A stretch of DNA of 64,000 nucleotides, from NCBI RefSeq assembly GCF_003149515.1, contig NZ_CP029145.1, forward strand, positions 4,898,001-4,962,000, in the 5' to 3' direction. Positions within the stretch are counted from its first letter, which is position 1. The number at the start of each line of letters is the position of its first letter. The notes beneath the pieces are model-generated. The model did not search any database. It was not told where the DNA came from and was given only the letters and a program-made list of their open reading frames with translations. The position numbers and the translations under genes were made by a program. This document shows, piece after piece, positions 1 to 9,114 of the stretch. The DNA comes from Hymenobacter nivis. GTDB taxonomy: Bacteria; Bacteroidota; Bacteroidia; Cytophagales; Hymenobacteraceae.

Positions 1-440
1 ACCAGGATTCAGCGCCAATCTCTAACTACAAAATACTGACCAGTAATACTAAGTATTCTAATAATGGTCCGTTTACCACGGCCGATGCCAAGTCTATTTA
101 ACGCATGTAATACCACTGCTTTCTAGTCGTGTTCGCGGAGTTCGTGATGGCGCATACTACAGAAATCAGGCTCCCCGTTGTTCACACAGGCAATCTCACA
201 TGGATGAACCGGTTTCCCCAGCGCTGAGGCCCTGGCTATCGTAGCCGGTCTTCTAGGGTAGCGGCGCGGCAGCAATCGTAAAGCTTCCCTAACCTGCCCG
301 TAACACTGTCGTAACACCAACGTGTCAACTTTGCACGCAGCTAAGAAAAGGCATGCTGAAATAGCGTTCTTACCTGCCTCTTTCTTAACCGCGGGCCTGC
401 CGGCACCCAGCCGGGTGGAGGGTCCTAAACCATACTGCGC
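1..440. other. Upstream region with no recognised gene
   Basis: No coding frame here resembles a known protein. The long antisense frame over 123-695 lies mostly opposite the phosphoesterase gene and looks like a GC-driven shadow. The promoter of the gene starting at 441 probably lies here, but I could not identify a convincing Bacteroidota -33/-7 pair. Confidence 0.5.
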
Positions 441-3176
441 ATGAAGGGTAATTGGCACGTTATCGGCAGGGCCGCCTGTTGTTTGATCGCGGGGCTGCTG
501 GGCTGCTCGGGGCCTAAAACCCACCAGAACCGGGTCGGTCCCGAGCAGGCGACCCTGCACAGCCCCTACGACGACAGCACACTGCACGGTAACCACCTGC
601 CGCTGCTGCTGCCTTACAACCGCCTGCTGGCCCCCGCCGGCCACGTGGTAGCCTATGGCAGTGCCGACGTTGAAAACCACGCTCTTGACGTGCAACTGGT
701 ACCCGATACGCCCCTGCTGGCCGTGGAGGACCGGTACGGCATCGCCCTAGTGGACACGTTGCAACGCCGGGTGGTAACGCGCTGGGCTTACGCCGCCGAC
801 GCCCGCACCAAGGGCATGATAAGCACCTACTCGGGCCTGAAAGTGCGGCGCGAAAACGGGACCACGCATCTCTACTGGAGCGCTTCCAACGGCGCCACTC
901 GCCAGTCGGGGGTGCTGGAAGCCGAGTATAAGGCCGGTCAGTTGCGCCTGACGCGGCTGTTTCCCTTTGCGCCCGTGGGGGCCCCGCTGGCTCTACCCAA
1001 CGACTTGGCCCTGACCACCGAGCGCGGCCAGCACTGCCTCTACGTAGCACTCAACGGCAACAACCAGCTTGTGAAGCTGGACTTAACCACGGGCCAGACG
1101 GTGTGGACGCAGCCCACCGGCACGGCCCCCTACGGCGTGGCCGTGGCCGGCGAGCAAGTCTTTGTCAGTAACTGGGGCGGGCCGCAGCCCACCTATACCC
1201 TGCGCCAGGAAGCCGCCGGCGTACCCGATGCCTACGGTCGTGTCTACGTCGACCCCCGAACCGGAGCCACTGCCCATGGCACGGTATCGGTCATGCGCCG
1301 GATCGATGGCCACCTGGTCAAAGAGCTATCCGTGGGCCTGCACCCCACGGCCCTGCTGGCCAGTCCCGATGAGCAGTTTGTATACGTGGCCAACGGCAAC
1401 AGCGACGCGGTGAGCGTGGTGGCCGCGAATGATTTGCGCGTACGCGAAACTATTTCGGTGCAGCTGCTGCCCGGCCCGCCCGGCTATGGCGGCGACTCGC
1501 CCAACGCGCTGGCCCTCGACGCGGCCGGCACCACTCTCTACGTCGCCAACGGCCTCGACAACGCCGTGGCCGTGGTGCAGCTGGGGCAGGCCGCCGCCCA
1601 CGCCGGGGCCCCGGGGGCGAGCCAAGTGCGCGGTTTCATTCCCACCGAAGCCTACCCCAGCGGCCTCGCGCTGGGGCCCCGCACGCTGTTCGTGGCTAAC
1701 CTGGAAGGCGAGGGGGCCCGCGTGAGCACCCAGGACATTCGGGCGGAAGGAAGCGAGCCGGAAGCGGCGCTGAAGGGGGCCCCGCCGGCCTACAATGCGC
1801 ACCACCAGCGGGCCACGGTGTCGCTGATTGCGCTACCCACGGCCCGGCAGCTGGAGCAGTACACCACCCAGGTGCGGCAGCTAAACTTCGCCTTTCGCAA
1901 AGAGCTGGCCCAGCAGCTGCCCCGGCCCCACACGCCGCCCGTACCGCTGCCCGAGCGCATCGGCGAGCCGTCGGTGTTTAAGCACGTGGTGTACATCATC
2001 AAGGAAAACCGCACCTACGACCAGGTGCTCGGCGATATGGCCCAGGGCCGGGGTGCGCCGGCGCTCTGCGTGTTTGGCGACAGCGTGACGCCCAACCAGC
2101 ACCAGCTGGCCCGCGAGTTTTTGCTGCTCGACAATTACTACGCGTCGGGCAAATCATCGGCCGAAGGCCACCAGTGGACCGATGCCGGTATGGTGAGCGA
2201 CTACGTGGAGAAGAACGTTCGGGCCTGGTTCCGCAGCTACCCGCACGTGCAGGAAGACGCCTTGGTGTACAGCCCCACCGGCTTTATCTGGAACAACGCG
2301 GCCGACCACGGCAAGACCGTACGCATCTACGGCGAGGCCAGCCAGCCGCACTACGACACCCAACTGAGCTGGACCGACATCTACACCAATTACCAAGCCG
2401 GGCGGCCGTTTAAATTCACCAACACTAGCACTATTTCGCGGGTGCGGCCCCTGCTCTCCCAAAATTACCCGGCCTCCGACGAGCTGCGTATCACCGATCA
2501 GGTTCGGGCCGAAGCCTTCATCAAGGAGTTGGCGGCGTTCGAGAAACAGCCCGGCGATACTTTTCCTAACCTGTCGGTCATGGCCCTATCCACCGACCAT
2601 ACGGTGGGCACCCGGCCAGGTATGCCCACCCCCGTTGCCATGGTGGCCGACAACGACCTAGCCCTAGGCCGCATACTGGAGGCCCTCAGCAAGAGCCGAT
2701 TCTGGGCAACTACCGTGGTGTTCGTTACCGAAGACGACTCACAGTCTGGCTGGGACCACGTGTCGGCTTACCGTACCACGGGCTTTGTGGTGAGCCCCTA
2801 CAGCCGCCTTAGCCGTACCGTGACCAAAAACTACAACCAAACCTGTGTGGTACGCTCCATCGAGCAGATTCTGGGCCTGCCGCCCATGAATGTGGTCGAT
2901 GCCACGGCGCTGCCCATGTTCGAGTGCTTCGCCGCGCGCCCCAACCTCACGCCCTTCCGCAGCCGCCCCAACCGCGTGCGCCTCGACCGCCTCAACCCCG
3001 CGCTTAGTAAGCTCACCGGGGCGGCCTTACGTTACGGCCGCCTCTCGTCCGGGCCCGAATTCGACCACATCGACGGTGGGCGCGACGATGTAATGAACCG
3101 CATCATCTGGTTTGCCACCAAGGGCCAGCAGCCCTACCCCGCTGCCCTCACCGGCCCGGCCAGCGACGGCAACTAA
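441..3176 (+). CDS. Lipoprotein phosphoesterase with N-terminal beta-propeller
   Basis: This 911-residue protein has two parts. The N-terminal half carries YVTN/YncE-type beta-propeller repeats; two copies of a YVAN-G motif followed by AV-VV are visible around residues 315-375. From about residue 510 a phosphoesterase domain of the phospholipase C/acid phosphatase (alkaline phosphatase-like) superfamily begins with the motif VVYIIKENRTYDQVLGD, followed by a GHQWTD motif and a later TEDDSQSGWDHV metal-site-like segment. The N-terminus is a lipoprotein signal with Cys at residue 22 (LLGC), so it is probably anchored in the outer membrane or periplasm. It would hydrolyse phosphate mono- or diesters; the substrate cannot be read from sequence. 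It precedes a SusC/SusD pair and two further hydrolases, which suggests a phosphodiester-scavenging locus. Confidence 0.85.
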   Translation: MKGNWHVIGRAACCLIAGLLGCSGPKTHQNRVGPEQATLHSPYDDSTLHGNHLPLLLPYNRLLAPAGHVVAYGSADVENHALDVQLVPDTPLLAVEDRYGIALVDTLQRRVVTRWAYAADARTKGMISTYSGLKVRRENGTTHLYWSASNGATRQSGVLEAEYKAGQLRLTRLFPFAPVGAPLALPNDLALTTERGQHCLYVALNGNNQLVKLDLTTGQTVWTQPTGTAPYGVAVAGEQVFVSNWGGPQPTYTLRQEAAGVPDAYGRVYVDPRTGATAHGTVSVMRRIDGHLVKELSVGLHPTALLASPDEQFVYVANGNSDAVSVVAANDLRVRETISVQLLPGPPGYGGDSPNALALDAAGTTLYVANGLDNAVAVVQLGQAAAHAGAPGASQVRGFIPTEAYPSGLALGPRTLFVANLEGEGARVSTQDIRAEGSEPEAALKGAPPAYNAHHQRATVSLIALPTARQLEQYTTQVRQLNFAFRKELAQQLPRPHTPPVPLPERIGEPSVFKHVVYIIKENRTYDQVLGDMAQGRGAPALCVFGDSVTPNQHQLAREFLLLDNYYASGKSSAEGHQWTDAGMVSDYVEKNVRAWFRSYPHVQEDALVYSPTGFIWNNAADHGKTVRIYGEASQPHYDTQLSWTDIYTNYQAGRPFKFTNTSTISRVRPLLSQNYPASDELRITDQVRAEAFIKELAAFEKQPGDTFPNLSVMALSTDHTVGTRPGMPTPVAMVADNDLALGRILEALSKSRFWATTVVFVTEDDSQSGWDHVSAYRTTGFVVSPYSRLSRTVTKNYNQTCVVRSIEQILGLPPMNVVDATALPMFECFAARPNLTPFRSRPNRVRLDRLNPALSKLTGAALRYGRLSSGPEFDHIDGGRDDVMNRIIWFATKGQQPYPAALTGPASDGN

Positions 3177-3325
3177 AAGGGTCGTAGCCACAACGCCTTT
3201 CGGCCCAATGCCTTAAGTGCTGAACTATCTGCCGTAAATACAATAGTAATCTCCCAGTCATGTTGAAATAATACCTCCGCCCGTGTTTTGTCGGTCAGTA
3301 AGAACACGCACCAAAACGGAACATT

Positions 3326-6300
3326 ATGGCCAATCAGTACTCTTTAACACGCGCTGTAAAAACGTTGGGTCGGTGCTGGCCCAGTATCTTCTTGCTGGTC
3401 TTGTGCCTTGGCGCCCCGGCCCTGGCCTGGGCTCAGCAAACCGTGAAGGGCACCGTGACCGACGAAAAGAACGCCGCGCTGCCCGGCGTCACGGTTCGCA
3501 TAAAAGACGGTACTGCGGCGGTGGCCAGTAACCCCAACGGTACCTACAGCATCCAGACCAGCGGACCGGCCGATATTCTAGTGTTCTCGTTTGTGGGCAC
3601 GGTGACGAAGGAAATAGCACCCGGCACCCAAACCAGCCTTAACGTGACGCTGCTGCCCGATGCGCAGAAGCTGAACGACGTGGTGGTTATCGGCTACGGT
3701 ACGGCCAGCCGCGCGGATATTACGGGCGCCGTTACGTCCATTAAATCTGAGGAATTTAACCAGGGCGTGCTCACGACGCCCGCCGAGCTGCTGCAAGGCA
3801 AGGTGGCCGGCCTGAACATCACCAAGAGCGGCGACCCCAACCAGCGGCCGTCGGTGGTGCTGCGGGGGCCCTCCACCATCCGCACCGTAAACGGGGGCGT
3901 GACCGAGCCTTTTTACGTCATCGACGGGGTGCCGGGCGCGAGCATCGACCTGTTGGCCCCCGACGACATTGCTACCATCGACGTGCTGAAGGATGCCTCC
4001 TCCACCGCTATTTATGGCACGCGGGCGGCCAACGGGGTCATCATCATTACCACCAAGCGGGCCAAGCCTGGCCAGTCGCGCCTGACCTACAGCGCCTACG
4101 GGGCAGTAGCCAATGTATCGAAGAAAATCGACATGCTCAGCGGCGACGAGCTGCGCCAGTACTTGGTCGACAATAAAACTAAACCGCTGGCCACGCCCGC
4201 TGACGACGACGGCTCGAATACCAACTGGCAGGACCTAATTGAGCGCACCAGCTACTCGACCAACCACAACCTCTCGTTCACGGGCTCGGCCAACGCCACG
4301 GACTACGGAGCCAGCGTGAACTACCTAAAAAACAACGGTACGCTGATCAATACTTCGCTGGAGCGCCTCATCTACCGAGGGTTCATCAACCAGCGCTTTT
4401 TCAACAACCGCCTCAAGCTGGGCGTGAACATCATCAACAGCAGCACCACCCAAAACGACATTCCGCAGAGCAGCACGCTGCCGGGCATGCTGTTTTACCT
4501 GCCCACAGTGAGTCCCTTCAACGCCAACGGCACCTACAAGGAAAACTACACCCGCACGGGCAGCGGCCCGCTCAACCCACTCTCACTGGCCAACAACAAC
4601 GCCTACGTCACCAAAGACAACAAAACGCTGGTCAACGGCCTGGTGCAGGTAGACGTGCTAACCGGTCTGAAAGTGACGCTCAGTGCCTCGACCCAGCGCG
4701 CCCAGACCAACTACAGCAGCTATCTCAACAGCCAGTCGGGCCTGGCCGTGAACCTGGGCGGGGTGGCCCGCCGCGCCGAGTACGAGAACACCAACGACGT
4801 ACTGGAGGCCTACGCCAACTACGACAAAACGCTCGGGCTGCATAGCTTCCAGCTACTGGGCGGCTACTCGTATCAGCAGGACCGCACGAACGACGGTTTC
4901 GGCATCACGACCCAGAACTTTGCCAATAATGCACTGGGATCCAATAACCTGTACTTATCTAACCCGTCGTCGCTGGCCCAGATTGCCTTCGATAACAACC
5001 CGATTTCTACCCTGCGGCTCGAATCGCAGTACGCCCGCGTGCAGTACCAGTACGCCGACCGCTACCTAGCGCAAGTGTCGCTGCGACGCGACGGCTCGTC
5101 GGTGTTCGGCGTGAACAATCGCTACGGCTACTTCCCGACGGCGGCCCTGGGCTGGCGCCTCATCAACGAGGAGTTTATGCGGGGCCTGCCCGTGTTTTCG
5201 GACCTCAAGCTGCGGGCCGGCTACGGCGTGTCGGGCAACAGCCAGGGCTTCGACGCCTTCTCGGCCATCCTGATTTACGGCACGCCGCCCGGCAGCAGCA
5301 AGTATTTGAACAACGGCGCGATATCGAACGTGGTGAACGCAGTGCGCAACGAAAATCCCAACCTGAAGTGGGAAAGCACCGCCACTACCAACATTGGCCT
5401 GGACTTTGGCCTGTTCAAGAACCGCCTGACGGGTTCAGTGGATTACTACATCAAGAAAACCAGCGATTTGATTGACGACGTGCTGCCGGTGTCGAGCACC
5501 GAGTTCCAGTACACGACCTACACCGCCAACGTGGGCCGCATGACCAACCGCGGCATCGAGGTGGCCCTGAGCGTGGTGCCAGTGCAAACGGCGACCTTTA
5601 CCTGGCGCTCGTCGCTGAACTTCTCGCATAACTACAACAACATCGACAACCTGTCGACCGACCGCTTCACGATTCCCTACATTCAGACGGCGCAGCTCGG
5701 GGGCAAGGGCCAGAGCGGCAACTACAGCCAGATTGTGCAGCCCGGCTCACCACTGGGCACCTTTAAGCTGTGGCACTACCTGGGCAAAAACGACTTGGGC
5801 GTAAGCACCTACCAAAAAGCCGACGGCAGCGTGACGGCCACCCAGCCCCTCACCACCGACATGCAGGTGGCGGGTAGCGCCCAGCCTTCGCTCATCTACG
5901 GCTGGTCCAACACCTTTACCTGCAAGGGCTTCGACCTGAACTTTCTGGTGCGTGGCGTGATGGGCAACAAGATTCTGAACGCCACCCTGGCCGGCCTCAA
6001 CAACCCGGCCGATGCACGCCTGCAGAACATTCCGCGCTTCACGCTGGGCGAGGCCTTTACCGACATCAACGCCTACCTCATCTCCGACCGCTTCCTGGAA
6101 AGTGGCGCGTACCTGCGCCTCGACAACGCTACGCTGGGCTACACCCTGCGGCCCCATACGCAATACGTGCAAGCGCTGCGCCTTTACGTGGCAACCAACA
6201 ACTTGTTCATCATCACCAAGTACCGGGGCATCGACCCCGAAATCAACATTGGGGGGCTTACGCCGGGCATCGACAACCAGAACTTCTACCCCAAGACCCG

Positions 6301-6334
6301 GACGTTCACCCTGGGCCTGTCGGCTTCCTTCTAA
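3326..6334 (+). CDS. SusC/RagA-type TonB-dependent outer-membrane transporter
   Basis: 1002 residues, the usual size for the family. A signal peptide ends near AWAQQ (about residue 37). It is followed by a carboxypeptidase-like regulatory domain (GTVTDEKNAALPGVTV), a TonB-box/plug start (LNDVVVIGYGT), the plug with the conserved segment DVLKDASSTAIYGTRAANGVIIITTK, and a 22-strand-type barrel ending in a C-terminal Phe, as expected for outer-membrane insertion. It would import a ligand captured by the SusD-like lipoprotein encoded 24 bp downstream. The absence of glycoside hydrolases and the presence of phosphodiesterases nearby suggest that the ligand need not be a plain polysaccharide. Confidence 0.95.
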   Translation: MANQYSLTRAVKTLGRCWPSIFLLVLCLGAPALAWAQQTVKGTVTDEKNAALPGVTVRIKDGTAAVASNPNGTYSIQTSGPADILVFSFVGTVTKEIAPGTQTSLNVTLLPDAQKLNDVVVIGYGTASRADITGAVTSIKSEEFNQGVLTTPAELLQGKVAGLNITKSGDPNQRPSVVLRGPSTIRTVNGGVTEPFYVIDGVPGASIDLLAPDDIATIDVLKDASSTAIYGTRAANGVIIITTKRAKPGQSRLTYSAYGAVANVSKKIDMLSGDELRQYLVDNKTKPLATPADDDGSNTNWQDLIERTSYSTNHNLSFTGSANATDYGASVNYLKNNGTLINTSLERLIYRGFINQRFFNNRLKLGVNIINSSTTQNDIPQSSTLPGMLFYLPTVSPFNANGTYKENYTRTGSGPLNPLSLANNNAYVTKDNKTLVNGLVQVDVLTGLKVTLSASTQRAQTNYSSYLNSQSGLAVNLGGVARRAEYENTNDVLEAYANYDKTLGLHSFQLLGGYSYQQDRTNDGFGITTQNFANNALGSNNLYLSNPSSLAQIAFDNNPISTLRLESQYARVQYQYADRYLAQVSLRRDGSSVFGVNNRYGYFPTAALGWRLINEEFMRGLPVFSDLKLRAGYGVSGNSQGFDAFSAILIYGTPPGSSKYLNNGAISNVVNAVRNENPNLKWESTATTNIGLDFGLFKNRLTGSVDYYIKKTSDLIDDVLPVSSTEFQYTTYTANVGRMTNRGIEVALSVVPVQTATFTWRSSLNFSHNYNNIDNLSTDRFTIPYIQTAQLGGKGQSGNYSQIVQPGSPLGTFKLWHYLGKNDLGVSTYQKADGSVTATQPLTTDMQVAGSAQPSLIYGWSNTFTCKGFDLNFLVRGVMGNKILNATLAGLNNPADARLQNIPRFTLGEAFTDINAYLISDRFLESGAYLRLDNATLGYTLRPHTQYVQALRLYVATNNLFIITKYRGIDPEINIGGLTPGIDNQNFYPKTRTFTLGLSASF

Positions 6335-6358
6335 TCGCGCTTAACTTTTTACCTCAAC

Positions 6359-7963
6359 GTGCAAAAGATTTACGCAACAAGCCGCGCCCTGCTGCTGGCG
6401 GGCGGGCTGGCCGGGGCTCTGTTCGGCTGCAAAAAGCTGGACGTGCCGGTCGAGTCGCAGTTCGTGGCCGCCAACTTCCCCAAAACCCTCAGCGACTACA
6501 ACGCCTCGGTGGGGGCCATCTACTCCAACCTCTCGTCGAACTACGCCGTGCCGTACTGGCGCATGCAAACGCTCTCGACCGACGAGGCCATCCTGCCCGC
6601 CCGCGACGGCAACTTCGACGACGGCGGCCAGTACCGGCAGCTGCACTACCACACCTGGACGCCCGACCACCCCAACGTGCTCACCATCTGGCAGTGGGCC
6701 TACGGCGGCATCACCACCTGCAACCGCCTAATGAACGTTACCACGTCGTTCGGCTTTACTCCAGCTGAGCAGCAGGCGCGCCTGGCCGAGATTCGGGCCA
6801 TGCGGGTGCTCTACTACTTCTTTCTGCTGGACCTTTATGGCAACGTGCCCCTGGTGACCGACTACCCCACGGCCCCACTGCCCGCTACCCAGCCCCGCAC
6901 CAAGATTTACGAGTTCATTGAGAGTGAGCTGAAAAGCCTCACGCCTCAGCTGCCGGCCAAATCGGCCGGGGCCGCCACCAACACCCAGCAGTACGGCCGG
7001 CCCACCAAGGGCATGGTGTACGCGCTGCTGGCCAAGCTCTATCTGAACGCGGAGGTGTACGGGGCCCCCGCCCGCTACCCCGATGTGGTGCGGATGGCCG
7101 ACAGCGTTCAGGCCAACACCAACTACGCCCTCGATGCCCGCTACCGCGACATTTTCCTGCCCAACAATGGGCCCCAGATTCAGGAAACCATCTTCGCCAT
7201 TCCCTACGACCAGCAGATTCCCGGCAACCAGTTCACGCGCTTCGGCTTCTTCTACTACCTGGTGCAGGCCTACGGCTTCAATGTGGGCCTGAGCATTGCC
7301 ATGAGCACCACGCCCGAGTTCTACGCCCGCTTCAACCTACCCGGCGACTTTCGTACTACTACCTGGCTGGCGGGGCCTCAGTTCGCGCCCGACGGCAACG
7401 GCGGCTTCACCACTACGCCGGTGTACTACCCCGGCACCACCAACCAAATCAACATCAACCCGGTGCTGACGCTGGTGCCGCCCAAGCCTATGGACGTGGG
7501 CAATACCGTAGCCACGCAGTCGGAAGGCGTGCGCTCGCTCAAGTACTACCCCGACCCGGCCATCATCCAGGCCACCCGCCTGAACGGCAACGACGTGCCC
7601 CTGCTGCGCCTGGCCGACGTGTTGCTGATGAAGGCTGAAGCCATCCTGCGCGGGGCCACCGCCACCACTAGCAACGGCGAAATGCAGACCCCGCTGGTGC
7701 TCGTGAACAAGGTGCGGGCGCGGGCCGGAGCCCAGCCAGCCAGCAGCATTGCCCTGAGCGGCATGCTCGACGAGCGCGCCCGCGAGCTAAGCTGGGAAGC
7801 TTGGCGCCGCAACGACCTCATCCGCTTCGGCCAGTTCGAAACCGAATACCCGCTGCCCAACGATGTGCTGAAGATGGACAAAAGTAGCTTCCGCCGTCTC
7901 TACCCCGTACCCACCATCGAGCTGCGGCTGAATACCAACTTGCAGCAAAACCCTGGTTACTAG
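6359..7963 (+). CDS. RagB/SusD-family nutrient-binding outer-membrane lipoprotein
   Basis: 534 residues starting with GTG. The lipoprotein signal has Cys at residue 24 (ALFGC). The N-terminal SusD domain with helical repeats (AEIRAMRVLYYFFLLDLYGNVPLVTD) and the C-terminal SusD segment (DVPLLRLADVLLMKAEAIL, ERARELSWEAWRRNDLIRF) are clear. It would sit on the cell surface as the lid of the SusC transporter encoded just upstream. The 24-bp gap makes co-transcription very likely. Confidence 0.95.
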   Translation: MQKIYATSRALLLAGGLAGALFGCKKLDVPVESQFVAANFPKTLSDYNASVGAIYSNLSSNYAVPYWRMQTLSTDEAILPARDGNFDDGGQYRQLHYHTWTPDHPNVLTIWQWAYGGITTCNRLMNVTTSFGFTPAEQQARLAEIRAMRVLYYFFLLDLYGNVPLVTDYPTAPLPATQPRTKIYEFIESELKSLTPQLPAKSAGAATNTQQYGRPTKGMVYALLAKLYLNAEVYGAPARYPDVVRMADSVQANTNYALDARYRDIFLPNNGPQIQETIFAIPYDQQIPGNQFTRFGFFYYLVQAYGFNVGLSIAMSTTPEFYARFNLPGDFRTTTWLAGPQFAPDGNGGFTTTPVYYPGTTNQININPVLTLVPPKPMDVGNTVATQSEGVRSLKYYPDPAIIQATRLNGNDVPLLRLADVLLMKAEAILRGATATTSNGEMQTPLVLVNKVRARAGAQPASSIALSGMLDERARELSWEAWRRNDLIRFGQFETEYPLPNDVLKMDKSSFRRLYPVPTIELRLNTNLQQNPGY

Positions 7964-8015
7964 CTGATTGAGGTCTGCGCCAGGCGAGCATTATCACGCA
8001 CTTAGCCCCCCCCCC

Positions 8016-9110
8016 ATGAAACCCGTTCTCCTTCTCAGCGCGCTGGCCGCCGGGGCCCTCGGTACCGCCCCCCAGCGGGGCCCCGAGCCGCTGCTGAACC
8101 AAATCCAGGTCATCGGCTCGCACAATAGCTATAAGCAAGCCATTGACCCCAAGCTGTTTGGATTGCTGCAAAAGGCTGACTCGGCCAGCATGAGCAAAAT
8201 TGACTACGAACACCTCACCCTGACCGAGCAGCTGGATAAGGGCCTACTGGCGCTGGAAATCGACGTGTACGCCGATACGCAGGGCGGCAAGTATGCCCAC
8301 CCCAAGGGCTTGGACCTGGCCCCCGGCCAGCCACCTTACGACGCGGCTGGCCTGATGAAGCAGCCGGGCTTCAAAGTGTTCCACATCCAGGACCTCGACT
8401 ACCGAAGCAACGCGCCCACTTTCAAGCTGGCCCTGCAGGAGCTGAAAAAATGGTCGGCCGCGCACCCCACGCACCACCCTGTGTTCATCACCATGAATGC
8501 CAAGAGCGAGGCCCTGAAGCGGCCTGGCTTCACAGTGCCCGAGCCGTTTACCCCGGCCGTGTTCGATGCCCTGGACAAGGAAATTCTGGATAACCTGGGG
8601 GCCAATAAGGTCATCACCCCCGACCAGGTACGCGGCCAGTACCCCACCCTCGAAAGCGCCGTGCTGCACTACAACTGGCCCACGCTGCGGGCCGCCCAAG
8701 GCAAGTTCGTGTTCGTGCTCGATGAGCTGGGCGAGAAGCGCGCCGCCTACATCCAGGGCCACTCCTCGTTGAAGGGCCGGGTATTATTTGCTGATGCCGA
8801 GCCCGGCACGCCCGAGGCTGCTATCCACATCCTAAACAACGCTAAGCAGGATCAAGCAACCATTAAGGCATTGGTAGTGAAGGGCTACATTATCCGCACT
8901 CGCGCCGATAGTGATACACAGGAGGCGCGCCGCAACGACAAAAGCAGCTTCGTCGCCGCCGAGCAGTCGGGGGCCCAAATCATCAGCACCGACTACTACA
9001 TACCGAGCACGCACTTCAAATCGCCTTATACCATCAGCTTCGCGGGCGACACGTATTTCCGACCCAACCCGGTCAACGCTGGTTCGTCGGCAGCGGCCTC
9101 CATCAAGTAG
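8016..9110 (+). CDS. Phosphatidylinositol-specific phospholipase C1-like protein
   Basis: 364 residues from the ATG at 8016. A slightly longer frame from 7968 exists, but its extra residues do not form a signal peptide, whereas MKPVLLLSALAAGAL does. The sequence shows the PI-PLC TIM-barrel signature: first catalytic His in VIGSHNSYK (H36), acidic residues in LLALEIDVYAD, and a second His in FKVFHIQDLDY. It resembles the Ca2+-dependent bacterial PI-PLC-C1 group. It would cleave the phosphodiester bond of phosphoinositides, GPI anchors or related glycerophosphodiesters outside the cytoplasm. It lies 52 bp after the SusD gene and is probably in the same operon. The exact substrate is not known. 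Confidence 0.85.
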   Translation: MKPVLLLSALAAGALGTAPQRGPEPLLNQIQVIGSHNSYKQAIDPKLFGLLQKADSASMSKIDYEHLTLTEQLDKGLLALEIDVYADTQGGKYAHPKGLDLAPGQPPYDAAGLMKQPGFKVFHIQDLDYRSNAPTFKLALQELKKWSAAHPTHHPVFITMNAKSEALKRPGFTVPEPFTPAVFDALDKEILDNLGANKVITPDQVRGQYPTLESAVLHYNWPTLRAAQGKFVFVLDELGEKRAAYIQGHSSLKGRVLFADAEPGTPEAAIHILNNAKQDQATIKALVVKGYIIRTRADSDTQEARRNDKSSFVAAEQSGAQIISTDYYIPSTHFKSPYTISFAGDTYFRPNPVNAGSSAAASIK

Positions 9111-9114
9111 CTTG

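Noticed and set aside
8911..9114. N-terminal extension of the PHP metallohydrolase
   Set aside because: It overlaps the PI-PLC gene in another frame and is Arg/Ser-rich. A signal peptide begins right after the GTG at 9115.
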